Source: DASSJT01 sp035691065 (GTDB taxonomy: Bacteria > Actinomycetota > Actinomycetes > Actinomycetales > Dermatophilaceae). Taken from it: 64,000 bases of DNA. The stretch is from NCBI GenBank assembly GCA_035691065.1, contig DASSJT010000075.1, positions 13,562 to 77,561 on the forward strand, read 5' to 3'. The translations under genes were made by a program, and so were the position numbers. Below the pieces are notes generated by a model. It was not told the origin of the DNA and did not search any database. It was given only the letters and a program-made list of their open reading frames with translations. Every line of letters begins with the position of its first letter. The first letter of the stretch is position 1. Shown one piece after another: positions 35,222 to 44,604 of this stretch.

Positions 35222-35304
35222 GCCGGTCAGAGCGTCCGGCCGGTCAGAGCGCCCGGCCGGTCAGAGCGCCCGGCCGGTCAGGGCGCCCGGCCGGTCAGGG
35301 TGCC
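35222..35304. repeat. 17-bp tandem repeat, about five copies
   Basis: Unit GGCCGGTCAGAGCGCCC repeats at 35222-35237 (partial), 35238-35254, 35255-35271, 35272-35288 and 35289-35304, the last two with A to G changes. There are no unique spacers, so it is a minisatellite and not CRISPR. It abuts and partly covers the end of the permease relic. Confidence 0.93.
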
Positions 35305-35452
35305 GACATCTATCCCGAGCTGCGTCGCCACAGGCGTCATCGCCGCCCGCAGCGTCTGCCGGATGGTCACCCGACGCTCGCCGAGCCCTTGCGACCGGGC
35401 CATGCGGATGAAGTCCTCGCCGAGGATGTCCAGCATCGAGACGAGACTTCGG
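35278..35452 (-). pseudogene. Relic of a DppB-type ABC transporter permease
   Basis: On the minus strand the frame reads RRSLVSMLDILGEDFIRMAR, continuing SQGLGERRVTIRQTLRAAMT and PVATQLGIDVGTLTGRAP before a stop at 35278. This is the cytoplasmic EAA loop and following helix of oligopeptide/dipeptide permeases (SMLEVLGEDYVRTARAKGL type in the family). Only about 55 of 310-330 residues remain: both the N-terminal helices and the last helices are missing. The upstream side is cut off by coaE and the downstream side by the 17-bp minisatellite. No start codon with a ribosome-binding site is seen. I judge it a dead fragment of a lost transport operon. Confidence 0.75.
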
Positions 35453-35487
35453 CGGCTTGGCGGTGACGGGCTGACCGGCGCTCCGGC

Positions 35488-35493
35488 TAGGGT
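35488..35493 (+). promoter_or_regulatory. -10 box of leaderless coaE transcript
   Basis: TAGGGT, 6 nt before ATG 35500, with no ribosome-binding site. Confidence 0.55.
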
Positions 35494-35499
35494 GGGGAC

Positions 35500-36693
35500 A
35501 TGCTGCGCATCGGCCTGTCGGGTGGGATCGGCTCGGGGAAATCCACTGTCGCACAGCGCTTTTCGCAACTTGGCGCGATCTTGGCCGATGCCGACCAGAT
35601 TGCCCGCGAGGTCGTCCAGCCCGGCACGCCGGGCCTCTCCCAGGTGGTGGAGCGGTTCGGCCCGGGCGTCCTGGCGGCCGACGGAGCCCTTGACCGCGCT
35701 GCCCTCGGTGCCATCGTGTTCGCCGACCCCGAAGCGCGCTCCGACCTGGAGGCCATCACCCACCCGCTCATCGCTCGGCGCACCGGCCAGCTGCTCGCTG
35801 CCGCGCCCGCCGACGGGGTCTTCGTGCATGATGTGCCGCTCCTGGTGGAGAAGCGCATGGGCGCCGGTTACCACCTCGTCGTGGTGGTGACCGCCGAGGA
35901 GACCACCCGGCTCGAGCGGCTGCTGCGCGAGCGGGGGATGACCGCAGAAGAGGCGCTCAGCCGCATCCGGGTGCAGGCGACGGACGAGGAGCGCCGCGCG
36001 GCCGCCGACGTACTGCTCGTCAACATGGGCACCCGTGAGGAGCTCGTGGCGAGCGTCGACAAGCTCTGGCACGAGCGGCTGGTGCCGTTCGCGCACAACC
36101 TGGCCCACGGCATACGGAGTCGTCGGTCCGAGCGGCTCTCGATCAGCGAGCCGGATCCCACGTGGCCCGCCCAGGCGCAGCGGCTCCTCGCCCGGCTCCA
36201 GCTGGCGTTCGGGCCCGCGGGGGTCACGGCCGACCATGTCGGAAGCACCGCCGTGCCCGGTCTTGCTGCCAAGGACGTCATCGACCTGCAGGTCGGCGTC
36301 GCATCCCTCCAGGTGGCGGATGAGCCGCACTTGCTGCGGAGGCTCGGCGATGCGGGGTTCCCGCGTGCCGCGGGAACGTGGGCCGACACCGACCGCAGGT
36401 CCGGCGGTCGGCTGCCCAAGCGCCTGCACGGCAGCTGCGACCCGGGCCGGGTTGTCCACATCCACGTCCGCGAGGTCGGCAGTCCCGGGTGGCGCTGGTC
36501 GCTCCTGTTCCGGGACTGGATGCGGGCGGACGAGAGAGCGCGCGAGGAGTATGCCGGTCTCAAGCGCACGCTCGCGGCTCGCCTCGCCACGACGAGCGAG
36601 TACGCCGACGCCAAGGAGCCGTGGTTCGACGAGGTGGGGCAGCGGGCAGAGGCCTGGGCGGCGCGGTCGGGCTGGGAGCCCGCGGGTGGCTGA
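35500..36693 (+). CDS. coaE: Dephospho-CoA kinase fused to a GrpB-like domain
   Basis: A 397-residue bifunctional-looking protein. Residues 1-200 are dephospho-CoA kinase, the last step of coenzyme A synthesis: P-loop LSGGIGSGKSTVAQRF, LADADQIAREVV with the catalytic Asp, lid ERLLRERGMTAEEALSRI. From about residue 205 comes a GrpB/UPF0157 nucleotidyltransferase-like domain (DHVGSTAVPGLAAKDVIDLQVGV, with the G-S and D-x-D pattern), of uncertain role. The fusion is common in actinobacteria. The 3' end overlaps the DUF202 gene by 8 bp. Confidence 0.93.
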   Translation: MLRIGLSGGIGSGKSTVAQRFSQLGAILADADQIAREVVQPGTPGLSQVVERFGPGVLAADGALDRAALGAIVFADPEARSDLEAITHPLIARRTGQLLAAAPADGVFVHDVPLLVEKRMGAGYHLVVVVTAEETTRLERLLRERGMTAEEALSRIRVQATDEERRAAADVLLVNMGTREELVASVDKLWHERLVPFAHNLAHGIRSRRSERLSISEPDPTWPAQAQRLLARLQLAFGPAGVTADHVGSTAVPGLAAKDVIDLQVGVASLQVADEPHLLRRLGDAGFPRAAGTWADTDRRSGGRLPKRLHGSCDPGRVVHIHVREVGSPGWRWSLLFRDWMRADERAREEYAGLKRTLAARLATTSEYADAKEPWFDEVGQRAEAWAARSGWEPAGG

Positions 36694-37063
36694 GCGGCGG
36701 CGACCTGAGAGCGTCTACGGGGTGGGGGAGGAGCCCGACCCGCGGTTCTCGCTCGCCAACGAGCGCACGGCCCTCGCCTGGATGCGTACTGCGCTGGCTC
36801 TGGTCGGTGGGGGCGTCGCCGTGGTGTCGGTGGCGAGCCTGGGCGCGCTGCCGAAGTGGTCCGCCCTCGTGGGCGCGGCGTCGTGCCTCGGGGGTGGCAT
36901 CCTGGCCGGCCGGGCGGTGCTCGGGTGGGCGCGTACCGAGCGGGCGCTGCGCGAGCGCCGGCCGCTGCCTGCACCGCGGGCGCTCCTGTGGCTGGCTGGC
37001 GGCGTCGTCCTGCTGGCCCTCCTGGTGCTCGTGCTGGCCCTCGTGGAGGTCGGCGCGAGGTGA
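36686..37063 (+). CDS. DUF202 family membrane protein, first copy
   Basis: A 125-residue protein of the DUF202/YidH family with three helices. The family signature is FSLANERTALAWMRTALALVGGGV, an amphipathic segment leading into helix 1 (first 20 residues show it). GTG 36686 lies inside the coaE 3' end and is preceded by GGAG; it overlaps coaE by 8 bp. The role of DUF202 proteins is unknown. It is coupled to a second copy by a GTGA overlap, so the two may form a hetero-oligomer. Confidence 0.83.
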   Translation: MAERRRPESVYGVGEEPDPRFSLANERTALAWMRTALALVGGGVAVVSVASLGALPKWSALVGAASCLGGGILAGRAVLGWARTERALRERRPLPAPRALLWLAGGVVLLALLVLVLALVEVGAR

Positions 37064-37383
37064 CCTCTTTCCCGGGACGCGAGGCCCTGCAGCCCGAGCG
37101 CACGGCCCTCGCCTGGCAGCGGACCGCGGTGACCGCGCTGGTCCTGATCGTGCCGATGGTGGTCGTGGCGGTGCGCACCCGGCTGTTCGCCCTGGCCGGC
37201 CTTGGGGGTGCGGCAGGGCTGGTGGGCTGGATGCTCGTGGTCGCTGTGCACCGACGCTTTGCGGAGCTGCATGACGACGACCGGGGGTACTCGCCACTGC
37301 TGCCGATCGCGGGCGTGGCCGCCGTGACCGCCCTGGGCGCGATCGGGGGCGTGGCCCTCGGCCTGGCAGTCTGGTTGCGCTGA
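37060..37383 (+). CDS. DUF202 family membrane protein, second copy
   Basis: A 107-residue paralogue of the previous gene: LQPERTALAWQRTAVTALVL carries the same P/N-ERTALAW signature. Three hydrophobic helices follow, with an acidic loop HDDDRGYSPLLP. GTG 37060 overlaps the upstream stop as GTGA. Tandem DUF202 pairs are common in actinobacteria. No function can be given. Confidence 0.83.
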   Translation: MTSFPGREALQPERTALAWQRTAVTALVLIVPMVVVAVRTRLFALAGLGGAAGLVGWMLVVAVHRRFAELHDDDRGYSPLLPIAGVAAVTALGAIGGVALGLAVWLR

Positions 37384-37429
37384 GCCGCTTGCGCTGAGCC
37401 GCGCCCGCGGCCCTGTCGGCGTCGGGGCT

Positions 37430-37435
37430 TACCGT
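37430..37435 (+). promoter_or_regulatory. -10 box of leaderless uvrB transcript
   Basis: TACCGT, 6 nt before ATG 37442. I found no SOS box of the actinobacterial LexA type in the 60 bp upstream. Confidence 0.5.
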
Positions 37436-37441
37436 TGTTCC

Positions 37442-39549
<2,108 letters not shown>

Positions 39550-39553
<4 letters not shown>

Positions 39554-40005
39554 GCCCCGGCGACCAGGCTGCCGCACGACGAGGGAAGACGGCTGGCCCG
39601 CGTCCCGAGTCCCAGCGCGCCGGCGCCGGGGCGCGGACCCCCAACCGTCGCGCGAGTGAGCGGCGGCGGCTCACGGCTGCTGACGTGCTGGAGCACTGCC
39701 TCGGCAGGCCCGGGGCCTGGCGGGACGAGCCGTGGGAGGGCGACGTGGTCGCCAAGGTCGGCGACAAGATCTTCGCCTTTCTCGGCAGCCGCTCGGTCGG
39801 CGTGAAATGCGGCGCCCTGCGCGCCGAGGCCGACGAGTGGATCCGCCAGTACCCCGCCGACGCCCATGTCATGGCCTACATCGGCAGGTTCGGCTGGAAC
39901 ACCCTCGACCTCGGCGGCACAATCCCCGACGACGAAGTGCTCGAGGCGGTCGACGCCTCCTACGAGGCGGTGGTCGCCAAGCTGCCCCGGGCCAAGCGCC
40001 CTTAG
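39550..40005 (+). CDS. MmcQ/YjbR family protein
   Basis: A 151-residue protein whose C-terminal 110 residues fit the MmcQ/YjbR fold, a double-wing DNA-binding-like domain of unclear role: LTAADVLEHCLGRPGAW, VAKVGDKIFAFLG, VGVKCGALRAEADEW and the end motif FGWNTLDLGGTIPDDEVLEAV. The first 40 residues are an Arg/Ala/Pro-rich extension not found in the core family. GTG 39550 overlaps the uvrB stop as GTGA, which supports the long form and a shared mRNA with uvrB. Confidence 0.82.
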
Positions 40006-40062
40006 GCGCACCAGGCGCCGATTTGTCGCTGCGACGGAGGCTCTGCGATGATGGCGCCATCA

Positions 40063-40187
40063 AGCGGAGGGGAGTATCCCCGTCGCGGTATCCTCGTCAT
40101 CACGGTCCCAGTGCTTATGGCTGACCCGGGGAGCCGGTCCGCCCGCGGGCGGGAGAGACCTCCGGACCATTCACTGTGTCCGGAAGG
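40063..40187 (+). ncRNA. yybP-ykoY manganese riboswitch before terC
   Basis: The aptamer core shows GGGGAGTATCCCC near 40069 and GGGAGAGACCTCC near 40151, the two conserved parts of actinobacterial yybP-ykoY (Mn2+) riboswitches, with a GC-rich arm (GACCCGGGGAGCCGGTCCGC) between. P1 is CGGAGG (40065-40070) with CCTCCG (40159-40164). A rival hairpin TCCGGAC (40161-40167) / GTCCGGA (40178-40184) shares bases with P1 and covers the start of the ribosome-binding site GGAAGG (40182-40187). Mn-bound P1 should therefore free translation. A promoter TTGTCG-18-GATGAT lies at 40023-40052. Confidence 0.85.
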
Positions 40188-40195
40188 CTCCTCGC

Positions 40196-41203
40196 GTGAA
40201 CGTTCCCACCTGGGTATGGCTGCTGACCGTCGGCGTTGCCGTGGTCTTCCTCGTCGTCGACGTCTTCGTCATCGCCCGGCGCCCCCACGTCCCAACCACC
40301 AAAGAGGTCAGCAAGGCGCTGGCGTTCTACGTTGGGGCGGCTGTCCTCTTCGGCGTCGGCGTCTGGGTGACGTCGGGTGGCCAGTACGCAGGCGAGTACT
40401 TCGCCGGCTGGCTCACCGAGTACTCCCTCTCCGTGGACAACCTGTTCATCTTCCTGCTGATCATGGCCAGGTTCGGGGTCCCCGAGAAGCTCCAGCAGTC
40501 GGCCCTGCTGATCGGCATCGTCATCGCCATCGTCCTGCGTGGCATCTTCATCGCGGTCGGCGCGGCTGCCATTGAGAACTTCGCGTGGGTCTTCTACCTG
40601 TTCGGCGCGTTCCTGATCTACACCGCCGTGAAGCTGGCCCGCGAGGGCGAGGCCGATGACGACGAGTACGAGGAGAACAGCTTCATGCGCTTCGTCGAGC
40701 GCAAGTTCCCGGCGACGCGCACGTTCCACGGCTCCAGGCTCTTCACCCGCGAGAACGGCAAGCGGGTGGCCACCCCGATGTTCATCGTCATCATGGCGCT
40801 CGGCACCACCGACCTGCTGTTCGCGCTCGACTCCATCCCAGCGATCTACGGCCTGACCAAGGAGCCATACCTCGTCCTCACCGCGAACCTCTTCGCCCTG
40901 ATGGGCCTGCGGCAGCTGTACTTCCTCATCGGCGGGCTGCTCAAGCGGCTGGTCTACCTCACGATCGGGCTGTCCGTCCTGCTGGCCTTCATCGGCGTCA
41001 AGCTGCTGCTGCACGCGCTCCACACCAACGAGCTCCCGTTCATCAACGGTGGCGAGGGCGTCCCGGTCCCGGAGATCCCGATCAGCGTGTCCCTTGGCGC
41101 GATCGTGGTCATCCTCGGGCTCACCACCGCCGCCAGCCTGTGGCGGGCCCGTCAGGAGGCTCGAGCCGAGGCGCTCGACACCGAGCCCGCAGCCCGCCCG
41201 TAG
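40196..41203 (+). CDS. TerC family membrane protein (Mn2+ exporter type)
   Basis: A 335-residue TerC/Alx-type protein with seven or more helices. Visible are WLLTVGVAVVFLVVDVFVIA, AGWLTEYSLSVDNLFIFLLI with the family's acidic residues in the membrane, the acidic loop GEADDDEYEEN and LGTTDLLFALDSIPAIYGL. Members export manganese and may serve secreted metalloproteins. The yybP-ykoY riboswitch directly ahead supports a manganese role here. GTG 40196 follows GGAAGG by 8 nt. No tellurite genes are near. Confidence 0.92.
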   Translation: MNVPTWVWLLTVGVAVVFLVVDVFVIARRPHVPTTKEVSKALAFYVGAAVLFGVGVWVTSGGQYAGEYFAGWLTEYSLSVDNLFIFLLIMARFGVPEKLQQSALLIGIVIAIVLRGIFIAVGAAAIENFAWVFYLFGAFLIYTAVKLAREGEADDDEYEENSFMRFVERKFPATRTFHGSRLFTRENGKRVATPMFIVIMALGTTDLLFALDSIPAIYGLTKEPYLVLTANLFALMGLRQLYFLIGGLLKRLVYLTIGLSVLLAFIGVKLLLHALHTNELPFINGGEGVPVPEIPISVSLGAIVVILGLTTAASLWRARQEARAEALDTEPAARP

Positions 41204-41235
41204 CCGACGCCCGGCCGGCGGTCACGGCATACGCG

Positions 41236-42108
41236 CTAGCCTCCGGCCTCAGCCGGGTCAGGCTGGTGGCCGCCGCGCCCCAGCACCATCGCGCTGGCGG
41301 CGACCACGAGCGCCATTCCCAGCAGCTGCGCCGGCTGCAACCGCTGGCCGAGGAGCAGAAGGCCGGCCAGCGCCGCAACCGCCGGTTCCGAACTGAGCAG
41401 GATGCCGAACACCGCCGCTCGCATCCGACGCAGTGCCAGCAGCTCCAGCGAGTAGGGCAGCACCGACGACAGCAGCGCGATGCCCGCACCCTTGGCGATG
41501 GCCGTCGGGGTCCAGGACGGCACGCTGCTGAGGCCGAAGGGCAGCACCAGGGCCGTGGCGACCACCATGGCGATCGCGAGACCGTCCAGCTGTGCGAACG
41601 CCGCCCCGGTGCGGCCGCTCAGGATGATGTATGCCGCCCAGCAGGCACCCGCTGCCGCGGCCAGTCCGAGCCCGGTCCAGTCCAGGTGGGACAGCGGCAC
41701 GCTGAGGGCCCGCGAGATCAGGACCACGCCGAGGGCCGCTGCGGCCACGGCGAGCAGGTCTCGAGGACGCCGGGACAGGGCGGTCGCGAGCGTGAGTGGC
41801 CCGATGAACTCGATGGTCACGGCGACGCCGATAGGCAGGTGTGCCAGCGAGGCGTAGAAGGCGAAGTTCATCAGCCCCAGCGCCACACCGAAGGCGGTGA
41901 CGGTGCGCCAGGCGCTGGCCCGGTGACCGCGCAGCCGGGGCCGCGCAACGGCGAGCAGGATCGTCGTCGCGAAGATGAGCCGCAGCGTGACCGAGCCGGC
42001 AGCGCCGATCTCAGGCACCAGCGTCGCCGCCAGGGCTCCGCCGAACTGCACGGAGACCACCCCGCCGAGGACGAGGACCGGGGCGGGAACGCTGGAGGGG
42101 CGCTGCAC
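41236..42108 (-). CDS. EamA family transporter, RhtA-like
   Basis: A 290-residue drug/metabolite exporter with ten helices in two EamA repeats. The N-terminal repeat shows SVQFGGALAATLVPEIGAAG and MNFAFYASLAHLPIGVAVTIEF, typical of RhtA-like threonine/homoserine or inner-membrane metabolite exporters; the second repeat shows ALLSSVLPYSLELLALRRM, with LLSSEPAVAALAGLLLLGQ further on. The substrate cannot be told. GTG 42108 lies 7 nt behind TAGCCT (minus), so it is likely leaderless. Convergent with terC, downstream of the MBL gene. Confidence 0.85.
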   Translation of the reverse strand: MQRPSSVPAPVLVLGGVVSVQFGGALAATLVPEIGAAGSVTLRLIFATTILLAVARPRLRGHRASAWRTVTAFGVALGLMNFAFYASLAHLPIGVAVTIEFIGPLTLATALSRRPRDLLAVAAAALGVVLISRALSVPLSHLDWTGLGLAAAAGACWAAYIILSGRTGAAFAQLDGLAIAMVVATALVLPFGLSSVPSWTPTAIAKGAGIALLSSVLPYSLELLALRRMRAAVFGILLSSEPAVAALAGLLLLGQRLQPAQLLGMALVVAASAMVLGRGGHQPDPAEAGG

Positions 42109-42115
42109 GCGCGTC

Positions 42116-42121
42116 AGGCTA
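42116..42121 (-). promoter_or_regulatory. -10 box of leaderless EamA transcript
   Basis: TAGCCT on the minus strand, 7 nt before GTG 42108. Confidence 0.5.
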
Positions 42122-42174
42122 TGGCATCGGGAGGCCCGGGATCCGAGGGCGGATCGGAGGGCGGGTCGGAGGGG

Positions 42175-42840
42175 CTACCAGCCCCTGGCTCGCCATTCGC
42201 GCAGCTGGGGCCGCTCGGAGCCGAGCGTGGTGTCGCCACCGTGCCCGGGGTAGACCCACGTGTCATCGTCGTAGACGTCGAAGACCCGGTGCTCGACGTC
42301 GTGGATCAGGGACTCGAAGCTCTGGTAGGGGTAGCGGCCGGTCGCGCCGACGCCGCCGGGGAACAGCGAGTCCCCGGTGAAGATGTGGGCGTGGCCGGAC
42401 GGGTCGTCGTAGGCAAGTGCCACCGACCCGGGGGTGTGCCCGCGCAGGTGGATGACGTCGAGGGAGATCTCGCCGAAGGCGATCCGGTCGCCGTGGCGCA
42501 GCCGCCGGTCCGGCGCCAAGGGGAGCGCGTCGGCGTCCTCCTCGCCAGCGGCCGTGCGGGCCCCGGTGCGGCGGGCGACCTCGACCAGCGCGCGGACATG
42601 GTCCCAGTGCTGGTGGGTCGTCACGATGTGGTCCAGTCGAGGGCCTCCTTCGTCGACGAGGGCCAGGCAGCGCTCCGGGTCGTCGGCAGCATCGACCAGG
42701 AGCTGGCTCCCGGTCGCGTGGCAGGTGAGGAGGTAGACGTTGTTTGACATCGAGGAGACCGCAAGCTTGCGGATGGTGAGGTGCTCCAACCGTCGGACAT
42801 CGGCCGGCCCCCCGGGCCGGACCCTGCCGTCATACGCCAC
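42175..42840 (-). CDS. MBL-fold metallo-hydrolase, glyoxalase II-like
   Basis: A 221-residue metallo-beta-lactamase fold protein with the metal site THQHWDH, the second His in HLRGHTPGSVAL, Asp in IFTGDSLFPGGVG and His in VYPGHGGDTTLG. It is of the small hydroxyacylglutathione-hydrolase-like type; in mycothiol organisms the natural thioester substrate is unknown. GTG 42840 with GGAGG 7 nt upstream is chosen; the frame runs on to 43143 without support. Divergent from the histidine kinase, sharing the A/T-rich region with an 18-bp palindrome. Confidence 0.85.
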   Translation of the reverse strand: MAYDGRVRPGGPADVRRLEHLTIRKLAVSSMSNNVYLLTCHATGSQLLVDAADDPERCLALVDEGGPRLDHIVTTHQHWDHVRALVEVARRTGARTAAGEEDADALPLAPDRRLRHGDRIAFGEISLDVIHLRGHTPGSVALAYDDPSGHAHIFTGDSLFPGGVGATGRYPYQSFESLIHDVEHRVFDVYDDDTWVYPGHGGDTTLGSERPQLREWRARGW

Positions 42841-42890
42841 GTGCAGCCCTCCAAAAGGATGAGAGGACGCAGCCCCTTCTGATCGTCTGC

Positions 42891-42908
42891 ATAGTCCTAA
42901 TTGACTAT
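42891..42908. promoter_or_regulatory. 18-bp palindrome in the MBL / kinase divergent spacer
   Basis: ATAGTC-CTAATT-GACTAT, two exact 6-bp arms around a 6-nt centre, in the most A/T-rich spot of the spacer. The length suits a dimeric regulator, for example a NarL-type protein such as those encoded downstream. Confidence 0.6.
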
Positions 42909-43007
42909 TGTCGCCGCTGCTCTCGCCACCCCATCGTTGGAGGGCCAGGCCACGCGGCTCGGAGGGGAGCAGACGGTCTGGCCCGTCAGGGACAGGTGGG
43001 CCGGCAC

Positions 43008-43643
43008 ATGACTGCCATTCGGGAACATCCAGTTCCACGTGCGCCCCGTGCATCCACTCTGGACGTCGTGGACACGGTTCGGGCGCTCTGCCATGACCTG
43101 CGCCAGCCTCTTGCAGCGGTTCTCCTCCTCGCCCAGACGCCACTGCGCGGCACTGGGGAAGCGCGGCGGCGGATGGAGCTGATCGCCGACCAGGCCGCCT
43201 GGATCGCGACCCTCGTCGACCAGGTCCTGCTCGAGGCGCCCGGCCAGGACGTGGTCCCGGTCGACGTGGCTGCCTGTGCGGCCAGCGCAGCGGCTCGGGC
43301 CGGCGCGACGGCAGCGCAGCCCATTGCAGTGAGCGTCTCCGGATCGGCGATGGCGTGGGCGCGTGAGGTAGCGCTCACGCGGGCGCTCGGGTGCCTGCTC
43401 GACAACGCCGTGCGCGCCGCAGGCCCCGGCCGGGTCGCGGTCGACGTCATCGGGAGCGGTGGGGAAGTCGAGGTTCTGATCACTGACAGCGGGCCTGGAC
43501 TCGGCGGTGTCCCGGCACAGACGTCGCTCGGACTCGCCATCACACGCGCTCTCGTGGCGACCTGCGGAGGCAGTTTCACCCTCCGGAACCAGCCATCCGG
43601 CGGCGCGGTCGCGCGCGTCGCGCTCAGCGCCGTCGAGATCTGA
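43008..43643 (+). CDS. Soluble histidine kinase lacking a sensor domain
   Basis: A 211-residue kinase made only of the His-dimerisation segment (CHDLRQPLAAVLLLAQ, phospho-His) and HATPase domain: N-box LLDNAVRAAGPG, G1 ITDSGPGLGG, G2 SLGLAITRALVATCGG. No membrane helix, PAS or GAF domain is seen, so it must sense through a partner or act as a transmitter only. ATG 43008 is a guess: GTG 42996 is the other option and neither has a good ribosome-binding site. It is followed after 5 bp by a response regulator, likely its partner. Confidence 0.82.
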   Translation: MTAIREHPVPRAPRASTLDVVDTVRALCHDLRQPLAAVLLLAQTPLRGTGEARRRMELIADQAAWIATLVDQVLLEAPGQDVVPVDVAACAASAAARAGATAAQPIAVSVSGSAMAWAREVALTRALGCLLDNAVRAAGPGRVAVDVIGSGGEVEVLITDSGPGLGGVPAQTSLGLAITRALVATCGGSFTLRNQPSGGAVARVALSAVEI

Positions 43644-43648
43644 CGCCC

Positions 43649-44407
43649 ATGGCTGCGGGGGATCCTTCGGCGCCGTCCTCGGAAGGCCCGGAATGGCGGA
43701 CCGGAGCTGCCACCCGCCTGCGCCTCGTGCTCTGCGACGACCACCGGCTCTTCCTGGATGCGCTCGGAAGTGCGATGGCCGCGCTCGGCCATGACGTCGT
43801 AGGCCTGGCATCGACACCGGGGGAGGCCCTCACCGAGGTGGCCCGAGAGCAGCCGGACTGCTGCCTGCTGGACCTGTCGTTCCCGGAGGGCTCCGGGGTC
43901 GAGGTGATCCCGCTTCTCCGGGCAGCCGCCCCCCACACAGCCGTGGTCGTGCTCTCGGCCGCGGACGACCCCCGGCTGGCCCAGAAGGCGGTCGACCTGG
44001 GCGCGGTCGGTTACCTCCCCAAGACCGGGCCGCTCCCGGCCATCGCCGCGGCACTGGACGCCGTGGCGCGAGGGGAGCCCGTGGGCATCAGCTCCCCCCC
44101 GCGGTGGACTCCAGCGACGGGACGCCCCGCGGGCCCCCTGTGGAAGCTGCGGTTCCTGACCGAACGGGAGTGGCAGGTCATGGAGTGCATTCTGGAAGGC
44201 CGCTCGACCGACGAGATCGCCAGTGCGCTGGGAGTCCGCCGCAGCACAGCCCGCACACACGTGCAGAACCTCCTGGCCAAGCTCGGTGTCCACACCCGGC
44301 TCCAGGCCGCCGCCCTGATGACCTCTTACTCGCCCAACGACGTCCGGCCGGTCCACCTGCGGCCTGCTGCCCTTCCTCACGTGACGTACCACGCCTCCGG
44401 CACGTGA
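43649..44407 (+). CDS. NarL/LuxR-type response regulator 1
   Basis: A 252-residue two-domain regulator: receiver (LRLVLCDDHRLFLDALG; phospho-Asp in CLLDLSFPEGSG; Lys in YLPKTGP) and a C-terminal GerE helix-turn-helix (LTEREWQVMECILEGRSTDE followed by IASALGVRRSTARTHVQNLL). It has an N-terminal extension of about 25 residues. Cotranscribed with the kinase ahead and, through a small ORF, with a second regulator behind. Target sites may include the palindrome at 42891. After the helix-turn-helix comes a 30-residue tail without recognisable structure. Confidence 0.9.
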   Translation: MAAGDPSAPSSEGPEWRTGAATRLRLVLCDDHRLFLDALGSAMAALGHDVVGLASTPGEALTEVAREQPDCCLLDLSFPEGSGVEVIPLLRAAAPHTAVVVLSAADDPRLAQKAVDLGAVGYLPKTGPLPAIAAALDAVARGEPVGISSPPRWTPATGRPAGPLWKLRFLTEREWQVMECILEGRSTDEIASALGVRRSTARTHVQNLLAKLGVHTRLQAAALMTSYSPNDVRPVHLRPAALPHVTYHASGT

Positions 44408-44424
44408 ACGTCGGGGAGGTGGGG

Positions 44425-44604
44425 ATGGACGGCAACGCTGCAAGCGTCACCAGTGGCGTCACCAGAGGCATGGCCAGAGGCACGGCCACACGCCTCACCG
44501 GAGGCATGGCCAGACGCGTGGCCAGAGGCCTGCCCGGAAGCCCGCCAAGAGCTACGCGGGGCGGAATCTGGGGAGCACTCTCAAGAGCGTGGCCACGGTC
44601 ATGA
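44425..44604 (+). CDS. Repeat-made small ORF coupled to response regulator 2
   Basis: A 59-residue ORF starting MDGNAASV. The core is eight units of four residues (VTSG, VTRG, MARG, TATR, LTGG, MARR, VARG, LPGS) encoded by eight 12-bp DNA repeats, then SPPRATRGGIWGALSRAWPRS in which Trp and Arg recur. GGGGAGG stands 5 nt before ATG 44425, the best ribosome-binding site in this operon. Its TGA overlaps the ATG of the next regulator (ATGA at 44601-44604). It is strongly cationic. Either it is a real small protein or a translated coupling leader; no homologue is known to me. Confidence 0.55.
   Translation: MDGNAASVTSGVTRGMARGTATRLTGGMARRVARGLPGSPPRATRGGIWGALSRAWPRS
44446..44541. repeat. 12-bp tandem repeat, eight copies
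   Basis: Consensus RTGGCCAGAGGC, units at 44446, 44458, 44470, 44482, 44494, 44506, 44518 and 44530, each 12 bp and diverged by 1-5 bases. The period keeps the small ORF in frame. Confidence 0.9.

Noticed and set aside
35222..35304. Possible CRISPR array
   Set aside because: Units are contiguous 17-mers without spacers, and no cas gene is in the window.
37380..37441. SOS (LexA) box before uvrB
   Set aside because: No TCGAAC-N4-GTTCGA-like site is present; only a repeated GCGCTGAGCCGC occurs here.
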